DNA of 64,000 bases from an uncultured Pelagibacteraceae bacterium (GTDB lineage: Bacteria > Pseudomonadota > Alphaproteobacteria > Pelagibacterales > Pelagibacteraceae), in the NCBI GenBank assembly GCA_902581445.1, contig CACHOG010000002.1, positions 90,187 to 154,186 of the forward strand, given 5' to 3'. Of this stretch, positions 7,019 through 16,640 are shown piece after piece (position 1 is the stretch's first letter; each line of letters opens with the position of its first letter). The notes below the pieces were generated by a model, which was not told where the DNA came from, did no database searches, and saw only the letters and a program-made list of their open reading frames with translations. Both the position numbers and the translations under genes were made by a program.

Positions 7019-7888
7019 ATGAAAAATTCAAAAAAAGTTTTAATTGGTGTTGTAATTTTTTTTATAATAATTGCGATTGTTGTAATTGGAAGAACTATGG
7101 TTGGGAACCATTTTAAAAAAAAATTCAGTAAAAGACCACCTCCTGGAATTATCGTCAAATTAGTTTCTGAAAAAGTTTTCTCAGAAAGAATCGAAAGTTT
7201 TGGAACAGCAATCTCAAAAAAAACAAAATCGTATCGGATTCAAAAAAGTGACCTTATTTCAGAACTAAAATTAGATAATTATGTAGAGAAAGGATCTTTA
7301 ATAGTGAAATTGAAGGATAAAGACATTATTGCACCATTTAGTGGTGTTCTAGGTTTTAGAGGTATAACTGAGGATGTCCTGGGATCTGATAATTCTCTTA
7401 TTATAACCTTAGATGATAGTTCAGTAATATACGCCGATTTAAAAATACCTGAATCTTTCGCGCCAGTTATTAAAAAAAATTTGCCTGTAGATGTAAAATT
7501 TTCAGGATTAAAAAATAAACTTTTCACAGGAAAAGTGGAAGGTTATTCAAGTAGAATCAGTGCAGATACAAGAAGTTTACTAACAAGAATTAGAATAAAT
7601 AACAAAGATTATGAGTTGATACCAGGGTCACTACTTGAAGTAAGTTTGAAATTTAATGAAAGAAATTCTCTATCAGTTCCTGACACAAGTGTGATGCTAG
7701 AGGGTGAAAGCTCTTTTGTATATAGAGTGCTTGATGATAATAGTTTAGAAAAAATTCAAATCCAAATTGGAAATAGGGATGAGGGATATATAGAGGTAAT
7801 TTCAGGATTAAATGAAGGAGATCTAATTGTTGCAGAAGGTCTAAAAAAAGTAAATCCAAAAGGGAAAATAAAACCAATTAAAAAGTAA
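7019..7888 (+). CDS. RND efflux periplasmic adaptor (membrane fusion protein) lacking the alpha-hairpin
   Basis: A 289-residue protein anchored by a hydrophobic helix at about residues 7-25, remainder periplasmic. The two halves of the lipoyl domain (about 74-99 and 102-130) are joined directly by LKDKDIIAPFSGVLG; in ordinary adaptors an alpha-helical hairpin of roughly 60 or more residues sits at this junction. The beta-barrel (about 130-205) and the membrane-proximal domain with VPDTSVMLEGESSFVYRV follow. It abuts the pump gene (stop 7888, start 7889), so they form one complex. No outer-membrane factor gene is nearby. The missing hairpin implies an atypical contact with the outer membrane channel, or none. 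Confidence 0.88.
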   Translation: MKNSKKVLIGVVIFFIIIAIVVIGRTMVGNHFKKKFSKRPPPGIIVKLVSEKVFSERIESFGTAISKKTKSYRIQKSDLISELKLDNYVEKGSLIVKLKDKDIIAPFSGVLGFRGITEDVLGSDNSLIITLDDSSVIYADLKIPESFAPVIKKNLPVDVKFSGLKNKLFTGKVEGYSSRISADTRSLLTRIRINNKDYELIPGSLLEVSLKFNERNSLSVPDTSVMLEGESSFVYRVLDDNSLEKIQIQIGNRDEGYIEVISGLNEGDLIVAEGLKKVNPKGKIKPIKK

Positions 7889-10800
7889 ATGTTTATAACT
7901 GATTTAAGTATACGAAGACCAGTAGTCTCTTGGGTAATGTCTCTTATATTAGTTTTATTTGGTATATTTGTATTTTGGAAATTACCTGTGAGAGAGTTAC
8001 CGTCAGGTCTTCAGCCACCTGTTGTTCAGGTAAAAGTGGATTACAAATCTGCATCAGCACCAATAATTGATCAGGAGGTTACTCAAGTTTTAGAGGATGT
8101 AATTGGTGGAGCAGAGGGTATTAAAAATATTGACTCTGTTTCTGAAAATGGAAGAAGTACAATTAGTATTGAGTTTGATACAGAAATGGATTTAGATAAT
8201 GCTGCTAATGATATAAGAGAAAGAGTTGCTAGGGTTACTGATAATTTACCCACTGAGGCAGAGCCTCCACAAATCCTAAAACAGGCTGCGGGTTTTACAA
8301 CAACTATGTGGATAGCGCTATCTTCTCCCACATGGAGTGATTTAGAGTTGGGAGATTACGCTGAAAGATATTTAGTTGATAGATTTTCAAGTATTAAAAA
8401 TGTTGGAAGAATTTTAGTAGGCGGTCTAAGGGAATTAAGTGTAAGGATTTGGATTGATCCAATAAAATTAGCTGCTAATGATTTAACCATACAAGAATTA
8501 GAAAATGCACTCAGAAGCGAAAACGTTAGTCTTCCAGCTGGAACTTTAGAAGCAACTAATGTTGATCTTACTCTAAATCTAGACAAATCTTATACAACTA
8601 TTGACCAACTAAAAAACTTGCCCTTAAAAAAGAACAAAGACAACATAGTAAAATTGTCTGATGTTGCTGAGGTTGAATTTGGCCCTGTTTCAGAAAAAAC
8701 ATTATTTAAGGCACAAAGAAAAAATAATCTAAACTTAAAAACAGTGGGTATAGGTATTTACGCTAGAAGTGGAGCATCAACAGTCGAACTGTCAAAAGAT
8801 ATCAAAAAAAAGCTAAAAGAAGTTAGAAAGTCTTTGCCGGATGGATTAAATATAGAAGTTGCATTTAATAGAGCAAACTATGTTGGAGCAGCAATTAATG
8901 AAGTATACAAAACTCTTTTCATAGCTTTTATATTAGTAGTAGTTATTATTTATTTGTTTCTTGGAAATTTAAAAGCAGTGATAGTACCAGCGGTTGCGCT
9001 TCCCGTAAGTCTAATTGCATCTTTTTTAGGAATTTATATTTTTGATCTATCAATAAATATATTTGTTCTGTTGTCTTTTATTTTAGCTATTGGAATAATT
9101 ACAGATGACTCGGTCATTATGACAGACGCAATTTATAGAAGAATTGAAAATGGTGAAAAACCCCTTGTAGCAGCTTATAAAGGATCAAAGCAAATAACAT
9201 TTGCAATTATTGCTACTACTCTAATATTGGTTGCAGTATTTTTACCGCTGATTTTCATAAAAGGAATTTCTGGAACCTTATTCAGAGAAACTGCGATCGC
9301 ATTATCTTTTTCTGTGGTTATTTCATCATTTGTTGCGCTAACCTTATCTCCAATGCTTGGAAGTAGATTTTTAACACTAAAAACTAAACAAAATAAAATT
9401 ATAAGTAAATTTAATAATTTTTTTAAATCATTTCTAAAATTTTATAAAGAAAGTCTTAATTATTTTCTCGATAAGCAAAGGTTAATAATTTCATTTATGA
9501 TTTTAGTAATTATTTCTTCAATATTATTATTTAATTTTTCAAAAAAGGAACTGCTTCCTCTTGAAGATAGGGGGGCGTATTTAGTAATTGGAATGACTGA
9601 CGAAGGAAGCTCATTTGAGTACACACAAGACAGAGCACAAGAAATAGAGTCTAAATTAATTCCTCTGTTGCAGGAAGAAAATAGCCCGTATAGAAGATTT
9701 ATAATGCGAGTTCCAGGTTTTGGTAGATCAAGTAATTCTTTTAATACTTTTATAATAATAGCTTTACTTAATCATTGGGATGATAGAAGTAAAAATACAC
9801 AATCAGTTATGAGAGAAGCTATAGGAAAGATAGTAACTAATCCACAAGCGATTGCTTTTCCTATTTCACCACAATCAATAAGAGTTTCAAATTATAACAA
9901 ACCAGTTCAAATGGTAATTTTAGGATCCTCTTATGAGGAACTTGAGCAAATTCAGAATAACTTAATATCGGAATTAAGAAAAAATAAAAATTTGTCAAGA
10001 ATTGAGTCAGATTATTCTAAAAATAAACCAGAGGTAAAATTAATTATCAACAAAAATAAAGCAAAAGATTTAGGGGTATCAACAGACCAAATAGGCAAGA
10101 CTTTGGAAACTCTTTATGGTGGAAAAACTGTTACAACATTTAATAAACTTGGAAAAGAATATCCAATTATAGTACAAAAATATTTGTCAGATAGAAGAAG
10201 TAAAGAAAGTTTAGCAAAAATTTTTGTAAGATCTGAAAATAACTCAAAACTTATATCACTGGCAAATTTAGTTGATTTTAAAGAAGAAGGATCAGCCAAA
10301 ATTCTTTCAAGATATAATAGACAAAGAGCAGTAACTATATCTGCTAATATAAACGAAGGATATTCATTAAGTGAAGCAATAAGATATTTAGAAAAAACTA
10401 TGGAAAATGTTTCACCCCAGAATCAGATTTCCTGGAAGGGAAAATCTGAAGAGTTAAAAGAAACCTCAAATGAATTATTTATAATATTTGCTTTAGCATT
10501 AATAACCGCTTATTTAGTTATGGCAGCTACTTTTAACTCATTTATTCATCCATTTATAATAATAATGACTGTCCCGCTAGCTGTATTTGGTGGATTGGTT
10601 TTCATTCTTTTTTTAAATAGTTCAATCAATATTTTTTCACAAATTGCTCTTGTTATTCTCATTGGTATATCTACAAAAAATAGTATCTTAATTGTAGATT
10701 TTGCAAATCAACTTAGAGCATCTGGAAAAAATATTGATAATGCAATAAAGGAAGCGTGCGATATGAGATTCAGACCTATTATAATGACATCTCTTAGTAC

Positions 10801-11011
10801 AATGATAGCAATGGTTCCTTTAGTAATTGGAAATATTGGACCTGGGGCCGGGGAAGGCTCCAGACTTGCTGTTGGATCTACTATTTTAGGAGGCATGATT
10901 ATATCAACATTTTTTACACTATATGTAACTCCAACCATGTACTTAATGTTAGCAAAGAATACTAAACGAATTGATGCTGTTGATATTGAATTAAAAAAGC
11001 AACTTAATTAA
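7889..11011 (+). CDS. RND-family efflux pump, HAE1/AcrB type
   Basis: A 1040-residue inner-membrane proton antiporter, full length for the family: TM1 at about 12-30, two large periplasmic loops, and TM2-6 and TM8-12 clusters. Proton-relay residues are present: the Asp pair 406-407 in GIITDDSVIM (TM4) and Lys930 in GISTKNSILIVDF (TM10), equivalent to Asp407, Asp408 and Lys940 of AcrB. It pairs with the short adaptor encoded immediately upstream. Substrates are likely hydrophobic or amphiphilic compounds but cannot be specified. Its TAA overlaps the end of the convergent transglycosylase gene by four bases. Confidence 0.95.
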   Translation: MFITDLSIRRPVVSWVMSLILVLFGIFVFWKLPVRELPSGLQPPVVQVKVDYKSASAPIIDQEVTQVLEDVIGGAEGIKNIDSVSENGRSTISIEFDTEMDLDNAANDIRERVARVTDNLPTEAEPPQILKQAAGFTTTMWIALSSPTWSDLELGDYAERYLVDRFSSIKNVGRILVGGLRELSVRIWIDPIKLAANDLTIQELENALRSENVSLPAGTLEATNVDLTLNLDKSYTTIDQLKNLPLKKNKDNIVKLSDVAEVEFGPVSEKTLFKAQRKNNLNLKTVGIGIYARSGASTVELSKDIKKKLKEVRKSLPDGLNIEVAFNRANYVGAAINEVYKTLFIAFILVVVIIYLFLGNLKAVIVPAVALPVSLIASFLGIYIFDLSINIFVLLSFILAIGIITDDSVIMTDAIYRRIENGEKPLVAAYKGSKQITFAIIATTLILVAVFLPLIFIKGISGTLFRETAIALSFSVVISSFVALTLSPMLGSRFLTLKTKQNKIISKFNNFFKSFLKFYKESLNYFLDKQRLIISFMILVIISSILLFNFSKKELLPLEDRGAYLVIGMTDEGSSFEYTQDRAQEIESKLIPLLQEENSPYRRFIMRVPGFGRSSNSFNTFIIIALLNHWDDRSKNTQSVMREAIGKIVTNPQAIAFPISPQSIRVSNYNKPVQMVILGSSYEELEQIQNNLISELRKNKNLSRIESDYSKNKPEVKLIINKNKAKDLGVSTDQIGKTLETLYGGKTVTTFNKLGKEYPIIVQKYLSDRRSKESLAKIFVRSENNSKLISLANLVDFKEEGSAKILSRYNRQRAVTISANINEGYSLSEAIRYLEKTMENVSPQNQISWKGKSEELKETSNELFIIFALALITAYLVMAATFNSFIHPFIIIMTVPLAVFGGLVFILFLNSSINIFSQIALVILIGISTKNSILIVDFANQLRASGKNIDNAIKEACDMRFRPIIMTSLSTMIAMVPLVIGNIGPGAGEGSRLAVGSTILGGMIISTFFTLYVTPTMYLMLAKNTKRIDAVDIELKKQLN

Positions 11012-11607
11012 AAAATAATATATTTTCTTGTTTTGAGAGAATTTTGGCAACTTAACAATTGTGATTTATATTTTTTAGACTGTGTTTGTACCTTCTTGGC
11101 TAAAGATATAACTTTTGAATTTTTTTTATAGTTTTTATAGTTTCCCCAACCCTCATGATAAGCAATATACTGTCTAAATGCGTCTTTTTTTGAAATTTTT
11201 AATATTTTTTCGGTTTTATTGGTGTACCATCCTATAAAATCTACACTATCTTTGAATCTAGTCCTCGTTGCCAAAGGATTGTTTGTTTCTTGTTTATATT
11301 GTTTCCATGTTCCTTTAACTGCTTGAGAATATCCAAAGGACGAGGATGGTCTTTTATAAGGAATAACTTTGAAAATTTTATTTCTTTTTGGCTTTGCAAG
11401 CCAGTCAAAGTCAGACTCCATTTTAATAATAGCAAGCTGCAAGTATATTGGTGTTCCCCATTTTTTTTCAGTATTTTTCGCATGCTTGTACCAAAGATAT
11501 CTTTCAGAAAATATGGAACAACCGTCTGCAGTATTTTTAGGAATAGATGAGCAAGAAACAAGAAATAAGCAGAGCACCAAAATTAAAATATTATTTTCTT
11601 TTTTCAT
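11008..11607 (-). CDS. Lytic transglycosylase-like (SLT fold) lipoprotein
   Basis: A 199-residue protein starting at the ATG at 11607, which has GGAGA before it; an in-frame upstream ATG at 11634 lies deep inside the preceding gene and precedes the signal peptide. A hydrophobic stretch and LVSC give a lipobox with Cys19. IIKMESDFDW contains Glu64, which fits the catalytic Glu of SLT transglycosylases, followed by SSFGYSQAVKGTWKQY, matching their G-x-x-Q motif. The likely role is cleavage of glycan strands in the periplasm. It is the last gene of a three-gene set with a nuclease and a VanZ-like protein. Confidence 0.75.
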   Translation of the reverse strand: MKKENNILILVLCLFLVSCSSIPKNTADGCSIFSERYLWYKHAKNTEKKWGTPIYLQLAIIKMESDFDWLAKPKRNKIFKVIPYKRPSSSFGYSQAVKGTWKQYKQETNNPLATRTRFKDSVDFIGWYTNKTEKILKISKKDAFRQYIAYHEGWGNYKNYKKNSKVISLAKKVQTQSKKYKSQLLSCQNSLKTRKYIIF

Positions 11608-12100
11608 TTTTTCTCCAATTCCATGGTTTTTCAAATGTGCCCTGCCATAATCCTAATTTGTCTCTTTCTGCCTCTTTTTCTTGAAGAATATATTTTTTTG
11701 AGTACCTAACATAAGCTAAGGCATGACCGTTTCTAACAAGCCAAGAATTAATATTTAATTTATTCTTATAGCAAGTTGCAAGCTTCCTTTTGTATCTATC
11801 TACATTTTCTATTTTACATAATATTAATGCGTTTTTTAATAATTTTTTAAGTTTTTTCGTAGAGATTTTACCGCATGGGTATTTTTTATGAAAAGATAAA
11901 AATTGAATACTTAGAAAAATCTTTTTACATGATTGATTTGTCTCAGGTGCATCAATACCAGATAATCTAATTTTGTTATTTTTAATTTTAATTGTATCAC
12001 CATCAATCACTAAAGCCTTTCCCTCAATTACTTCAGCATAAGCATTAGGTGACATAAAAAATAATAAAAGTAAAAAAACATTAAATTTTTTTTTTAACAT
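11591..12100 (-). CDS. Secreted thermonuclease-family (SNase) nuclease
   Basis: A 169-residue protein with a cleavable signal peptide (hydrophobic residues 7-16, AYA cleavage motif about 20-22). The staphylococcal nuclease fold shows VIDGDTIKI at 31-39 (Ca-binding Asp) and IRLSGIDAPE at 44-53 (catalytic Arg and Asp/Glu region), then DRYKRKLATC and SWLVRNGHALAYVRY. Such proteins hydrolyse DNA or RNA in the periplasm or outside, perhaps for nucleotide scavenging. It overlaps the next gene by 17 bases and the VanZ-like gene upstream by 20. Confidence 0.88.
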   Translation of the reverse strand: MLKKKFNVFLLLLFFMSPNAYAEVIEGKALVIDGDTIKIKNNKIRLSGIDAPETNQSCKKIFLSIQFLSFHKKYPCGKISTKKLKKLLKNALILCKIENVDRYKRKLATCYKNKLNINSWLVRNGHALAYVRYSKKYILQEKEAERDKLGLWQGTFEKPWNWRKNEKRK

Positions 12101-12467
12101 AAGAAAAACATAAAAATAATATTAATGATATTAATACACCCAATACATTCCCATACAAATCAGAAATCTGGAAACTTCTGTTTGGTACTAATATGTGAAG
12201 TATCTCAAATAAAAAGGATATTAAAAAAAAATAAGTAAGAATAATTTTCTTTTTTTTTTCAAAAAAAAGTAAAAATCCAAAAAATGAGAGAAATAAAAAA
12301 GCATAAACATGATTAGATGAGAAATTTAATAATAAGAAATTAAAGTCATCTGTTAGTTGAGGCTGTTTATATAAGTCTTTATATAATATAAATCCCATTA
12401 TACTTCCCGGGTATAAGTAGAAAATTGCAAATAGTGTATTTATTAAATAAAAAAATGATTTAAACAT
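12081..12467 (-). CDS. VanZ-like membrane protein
   Basis: A 128-residue inner-membrane protein with four predicted helices (about 6-26, 46-64, 72-89 and 105-123). The pattern of an Asp/Asn-containing loop after helix 2, KKKIILTYFFLISFLFEILH and SDLYGNVLGV resembles the VanZ family (PF04892), whose HxxxF...D.xxN-type motif is kept as EILHILVPNRSFQISDLYGN. The biochemical role of this family outside glycopeptide resistance is unknown. It is the first gene of a minus-strand set with a secreted nuclease and an SLT-like lipoprotein. Confidence 0.65.
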   Translation of the reverse strand: MFKSFFYLINTLFAIFYLYPGSIMGFILYKDLYKQPQLTDDFNFLLLNFSSNHVYAFLFLSFFGFLLFFEKKKKIILTYFFLISFLFEILHILVPNRSFQISDLYGNVLGVLISLILFLCFSYVKKKI

Positions 12468-12498
12468 GATACAGTTTTCTTATATTTAAATTTTTTAT

Positions 12499-13215
12499 AT
12501 GAGTCATTTATTTTTAGTAAGACACGGACAAAGTGAATGGAATTTACAAAAAAAATTCACTGGGTGGGTAGATGTGGATTTAACGCCACATGGGAAATTA
12601 GAAGCTTGTAAGGCAGGAGAGGCAATAAAATCGACAAATGTTAAAATTGACTTATTTTTTAGTTCTTACCAATTAAGAGCAATAAATACCTTAAAGCTAA
12701 TTAAAAATACAATAAGAAATAATTCTGAATTCACAAAAGCCTGGGAGCTTAACGAAAGACACTATGGATCACTTACAGGTTTGAATAAAGAGGAAATGAA
12801 AAATAAACTTGGAGAAAAAAAAATACATGAGTTTAGACGCTCATGGGATATTAGGCCTGACCCTTTAAACCAAAATAGTCCTTACCATCCAATTAATATA
12901 GAAATTTATAAAAATATCCCAAAAGAAAATATTCCAGATACAGAGTCTCTTAAAGATACTTATAATAGAGTAGTTAACTATTTTATTAAAAAAATTAATA
13001 TTGAAATAAAGAATGAAAAAAATATTCTTATATCAGCACATGGAAATTCAGTAAGAGCACTTTGTAAGTTTTTATTCAAATTAGACGAAAAACAAATTCC
13101 TAAACTTGAAATACCTACGGGAAATCCCCTTCATATTGAATTGGATCAAAAATTAAAGATTATAAAGTGCAGGTATCTTGATCAAGATAGAGCCCAGGAT
13201 TTATTGGTTTTTTAA
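12499..13215 (+). CDS. gpmA: 2,3-bisphosphoglycerate-dependent phosphoglycerate mutase
   Basis: A 238-residue cytoplasmic enzyme interconverting 3- and 2-phosphoglycerate in glycolysis/gluconeogenesis. The phosphohistidine motif LVRHGQSEWN has His9; FTGWVDVDLT, LNERHYGSLTG and ISAHGNSVRAL (His181) complete the active site of the dPGM family. Length is normal. It stands alone on the plus strand, divergent from the VanZ-like gene across 31 bases, and its 3' end overlaps the convergent murU by 15 bases without a terminator. Confidence 0.96.
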   Translation: MSHLFLVRHGQSEWNLQKKFTGWVDVDLTPHGKLEACKAGEAIKSTNVKIDLFFSSYQLRAINTLKLIKNTIRNNSEFTKAWELNERHYGSLTGLNKEEMKNKLGEKKIHEFRRSWDIRPDPLNQNSPYHPINIEIYKNIPKENIPDTESLKDTYNRVVNYFIKKINIEIKNEKNILISAHGNSVRALCKFLFKLDEKQIPKLEIPTGNPLHIELDQKLKIIKCRYLDQDRAQDLLVF

Positions 13216-13893
13216 TATTTTATTATAAATCGTCAAATCTGTTGTATGTAAAAATTCAAGATTACTTTCGTAACCAAAAAGTTGAGACTTCTTTATTTGA
13301 TTGCTCCATATTTCATTCATCGAAAATTTTTTTTTTGCAAGTTTAGAAAAAACGTTTTTATTTATTATTTGGCATCCAGTATATATAAATTTTTTATTGT
13401 TATCTTTTGTAAGTTTGTCATTGTCCAAACTAAAATCACCCTGCAATCTTTTATCAAAACTTAAATCTTTATTAACAACTAGTAAAATATTATTAATTTT
13501 TTTCTTATAATAAAAATTGATCATTTCTAATATATATTTATTGTAGTTCTCATTCCATATAGTGTCTGGATTAAAAACTAAAAAATTTTCCTCAGTAGAA
13601 TCCTTTATCATATTAAAAATACCACCTCCTGTGTCAAGAATTTCATTACCGTCCTCTATTAACTCAATATCTATATTTGTATTCACTTGATTTACAAATT
13701 TTTTTATCTCATCTGAGAGGTAAAAAATATTAATTTTAATTTTTTTTATTTTGAGTTGTTCAATTAATTTAATTGTTTTTTCTAATAGTGTGGACTCTCC
13801 AATTTTCAACAAAGGTTTAGGTAATGTTTTGGTTAAGGGTAGCAACCTTTTCCCATAACCTGCACATAATATGAGTGCTGTATCAATTTGCAT
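13201..13893 (-). CDS. murU: Nucleotidyltransferase, MurU-like (N-acetylmuramate-1-phosphate uridylyltransferase)
   Basis: A 230-residue cytoplasmic enzyme. LILCAGYGKRLLPLTKTLPKPLL at about 7-29 is the nucleotide-binding signature of sugar-phosphate nucleotidyltransferases, with ILDTGGGIFN later (G-rich loop) and FLVFNPDTIW carrying the metal-binding Asp. Location directly after an AmgK-type kinase domain, with an 11-base overlap, indicates MurU: MurNAc-1-phosphate plus UTP gives UDP-MurNAc in the cell-wall recycling bypass. Specificity rests mainly on this context; another sugar-1-phosphate is possible. Confidence 0.85.
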   Translation of the reverse strand: MQIDTALILCAGYGKRLLPLTKTLPKPLLKIGESTLLEKTIKLIEQLKIKKIKINIFYLSDEIKKFVNQVNTNIDIELIEDGNEILDTGGGIFNMIKDSTEENFLVFNPDTIWNENYNKYILEMINFYYKKKINNILLVVNKDLSFDKRLQGDFSLDNDKLTKDNNKKFIYTGCQIINKNVFSKLAKKKFSMNEIWSNQIKKSQLFGYESNLEFLHTTDLTIYNKILKNQ

Positions 13894-15325
13894 ATTTTTT
13901 TCTAAGTTTAACTGAAAAGTTTTTATTTAAAAAAAATTTAAGATCTTTAAAAATTGGCTTATTTTTAATTCGGTTTTCTATTAATTTCCAGGCATATGGG
14001 ATTAATTTTAAATATTGGTTTTTTTGGTCTCTAAGAGAAAGTCTTGTAAAAATTCCAATGATTTTTAAATTTCTTAGCACAGATAAAATATAAAAGTCAT
14101 TTTCAAATTCTATTTTATTAATTTTGTTTTTATTAATATCAATATAGTAACTTAGAAGTTTTGCTTTAAGTTTTCTGCTAGTTTGAAATCTTACATCATC
14201 TATTAAAGAAGCCAAATCATAAGCTTTATTGCCAATAACTGCATCTTGCGAATCTAGAATACCATATGAGTTTTTGCATGGAATTATATTAGATATATGA
14301 AAATCTCTATGTACAAAAGTGTCATTTTTTAAAATTATTTTTTTAATTAAAGATTTAATTATTTTTTTCAGCTGTAAATTTATTTTTTTAATATCTTTCT
14401 TATTTTTATTAGCAACTACGTACCAATCGCAAAAAAGTTTTGCCTCATCAAAAATCTTCGCATTTGTATATACTGGGACTTTATAGTAATCACCCATAAA
14501 ATTTTTTATCTTTTTTGTTTTAATCTTCTGAATTTTGAGTAATGATAATATTATTTCTTTGTAAATTTTTAAATTTTTATCATTATTTTTTTTTAAAAAA
14601 ATCTCAAAAATTGTTTTTTTACCTAAATCCTCTATTTCAATAAAATTTTTTTTATAGTTTTGGTAATAAAGTTTTGGAGCAATAATTTTATTTCTAATTA
14701 AATTTTTATTAATAGCGTCATAATTCAAAAGATTTTTTTTCTTTTCCTTTTGACAATAAACAATAATAGAACTTTTTTTGCCTTTTGATTTTCTTAAAAA
14801 TGTTCTAAATGAAGCATCTCCCTTAATCTGTACATATTTATTTTGTCCAGGGTTTTCATTAATTTCTAAATCAAATATTATTTTTTTAATTTTTATAAAT
14901 CTTTTATTAGTATTTTTATTAAAGGTAAAAAAAAGTTCATATCTGTTCTTAGGCTTTGATATAATTTTTTCAGGCCATTCAACTAAAGTAAGTTTGCTTT
15001 TGTAATCATAAAATAAACCTGTGTTTTGAAGATCTTTTGCCTTTTCTATTCTGAAGAGATCAAAATGATTTATAATCAAATTTTTTATTTGATACTCATT
15101 CATAATATTGAAGGTTGGACTAGTAACCTCACTTAAGGATTTCTTCGATCTTAATTGTAGGTAGTTTATAAGATATCTTACAAATGTAGTTTTCCCAGCA
15201 CCGATTTCTCCGTGAAGAAAGACAATATCTCCTTTACTAAGAAATGTTGAAAAAATTTTAGCTAAAGAGGCTGTTTTGTTTTCTTTAGATATATCAATCT
15301 TGCTACTGTTAGTAGCGATACGCAT
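13883..15325 (-). CDS. Fused TsaE (tRNA t6A ATPase) and AmgK-like sugar kinase
   Basis: A 480-residue two-domain protein. Residues 1-155 are TsaE: Walker [10 protein letters not shown] at 39-47, [14 protein letters not shown] at 65-78 and VEWPEK at 115-120; TsaE drives the TsaBD complex that makes N6-threonylcarbamoyladenosine at tRNA position 37. Residues 160-480 are an aminoglycoside-phosphotransferase-fold kinase: [10 protein letters not shown] at 169-178, catalytic HRDFHISN at 339-346 (Asp341) and LDSQDAVIG with metal-binding Asp358, resembling AmgK, the anomeric MurNAc/GlcNAc kinase. There is no stop or shift between the parts. It overlaps ahcY by 17 bases and murU by 11, so the chain chvI-chvG-ahcY-tsaE/amgK-murU is tightly coupled. 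Such fusions occur in other alphaproteobacteria. Confidence 0.9.
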   Translation of the reverse strand: MRIATNSSKIDISKENKTASLAKIFSTFLSKGDIVFLHGEIGAGKTTFVRYLINYLQLRSKKSLSEVTSPTFNIMNEYQIKNLIINHFDLFRIEKAKDLQNTGLFYDYKSKLTLVEWPEKIISKPKNRYELFFTFNKNTNKRFIKIKKIIFDLEINENPGQNKYVQIKGDASFRTFLRKSKGKKSSIIVYCQKEKKKNLLNYDAINKNLIRNKIIAPKLYYQNYKKNFIEIEDLGKKTIFEIFLKKNNDKNLKIYKEIILSLLKIQKIKTKKIKNFMGDYYKVPVYTNAKIFDEAKLFCDWYVVANKNKKDIKKINLQLKKIIKSLIKKIILKNDTFVHRDFHISNIIPCKNSYGILDSQDAVIGNKAYDLASLIDDVRFQTSRKLKAKLLSYYIDINKNKINKIEFENDFYILSVLRNLKIIGIFTRLSLRDQKNQYLKLIPYAWKLIENRIKNKPIFKDLKFFLNKNFSVKLRKKYAN

Positions 15326-16595
15326 CTGGTTTGTATGGACCTTCTGGTTTTACACTTATGTAATCTGCTTGATCTTTAGATAAAGGAGTTAGTTTCGCTC
15401 CAACTTTTTCTAGGTGTAATCTAGCAACTTTTTCATCAAGATGTTTTGGTAAAACATAGACTTTCTTTTCGTATTTTTCTGAATTGTTCCATAATTCTAT
15501 TTGTGCTGTAACTTGATTTGTAAAAGATGCACTCATTACAAAACTTGGATGGCCAGTTGCGCATCCTAGATTTACCAATCTACCCTCTGCTAATAGAATT
15601 AATCTTTTATTATCCGGAAAAGTAATTTCATGAACTTGTGGTTTAATCTCATCCCATTTATAATTTTTTAAAGCCTCAACTTGTATTTCATTATCAAAGT
15701 GCCCAATATTGCACAAAATTGATCTATCTTTCATAGCTCTCATATGGTCAGCAGTAACTATATCTTTATTACCAGTAGCTGTAACAACAATATCAGCTTG
15801 GCCTATCATCTCATCCATGAGAACAACTTCGTATCCTTCCATGGCAGCTTGTAGTGCACAAATTGGGTCTGTCTCTGTTATCATTACTCTTGCACCACTT
15901 TGTCTTAAAGATGCAGCGCTTCCTTTACCAACATCACCAAATCCTGCAACGATCGCAACTTTTCCTGACATCATCACATCTGTAGCTCTCTTGATACCAT
16001 CTACTAAACTTTCTCTACATCCATACAAGTTATCAAATTTTGATTTTGTAACTGAGTCATTCACATTTATTGCTGGCACCATCAAAGTTCCTTGCTCTTC
16101 CATTTTTTTGAGAGCTAAAACTCCCGTCGTTGTCTCTTCACTTAACCCTTTTATATCTTTTAATAATTCTTTATAGTCTTTATGCATTAGAGCAGTAAGA
16201 TCTCCACCATCATCTAATATCATATTAGGTTTCCAATCTTTTTTGCCTTCAATAGTTTGTTTTACACACCACCAATACTCTTCTTCTGTTTCACCTTTCC
16301 AAGCAAAAACTGGAATACCAGCTTTTGCAATAGCTGCTGCTGCGTGATCTTGTGTAGAGAATATATTACATGAAGACCACCTTACCTCGGCCCCAAGATC
16401 TACTAATGTTTCGATTAAAACCGCAGTTTGAATAGTCATGTGAAGACAACCAAGAATTTTGGCACCTTTTAATGGAGATTTACCCTTATACTCTTTTCTC
16501 AGTGCCATTAAACCTGGCATCTCAGTTTCAGCTAAAGAAATTTCTTTTCTTCCAAATTCAGCTTGGGATATGTCTTTTACTTTATAATCTGGCAT
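15309..16595 (-). CDS. ahcY: Adenosylhomocysteinase
   Basis: A 428-residue cytoplasmic NAD-dependent enzyme that splits S-adenosylhomocysteine into homocysteine and adenosine after methyl transfer. Landmarks: [15 protein letters not shown], the NAD loop [30 protein letters not shown] and the C-terminal [13 protein letters not shown] that completes the neighbouring subunit's cofactor site. Many alphaproteobacterial forms are about 465 residues; this one is shorter. It sits between the ChvG kinase gene and the TsaE fusion. I saw no SAH riboswitch in the 45 bases before it, so it is probably read from the upstream promoter. Confidence 0.97.
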   Translation of the reverse strand: MPDYKVKDISQAEFGRKEISLAETEMPGLMALRKEYKGKSPLKGAKILGCLHMTIQTAVLIETLVDLGAEVRWSSCNIFSTQDHAAAAIAKAGIPVFAWKGETEEEYWWCVKQTIEGKKDWKPNMILDDGGDLTALMHKDYKELLKDIKGLSEETTTGVLALKKMEEQGTLMVPAINVNDSVTKSKFDNLYGCRESLVDGIKRATDVMMSGKVAIVAGFGDVGKGSAASLRQSGARVMITETDPICALQAAMEGYEVVLMDEMIGQADIVVTATGNKDIVTADHMRAMKDRSILCNIGHFDNEIQVEALKNYKWDEIKPQVHEITFPDNKRLILLAEGRLVNLGCATGHPSFVMSASFTNQVTAQIELWNNSEKYEKKVYVLPKHLDEKVARLHLEKVGAKLTPLSKDQADYISVKPEGPYKPDAYRY

Positions 16596-16640
16596 AAGAG
16601 CGATTTTGTAACAGTATAATTTTAAATAATCAACTTTTCA

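Noticed and set aside
13900-15325. Sequencing error or frameshift creating the TsaE-AmgK fusion
   Set aside because: The frame is open throughout, both domains have intact catalytic motifs and the join falls in a plausible linker.
15709-16176. 155-codon open frame opposite ahcY
   Set aside because: It lies wholly within ahcY on the other strand, has low-complexity Ser/Leu/Ile composition and no recognisable domain; a shadow of the real coding sequence.
16596-16640. SAH riboswitch before ahcY
   Set aside because: The spacer after chvG is only 45 bases and shows no compatible stems.
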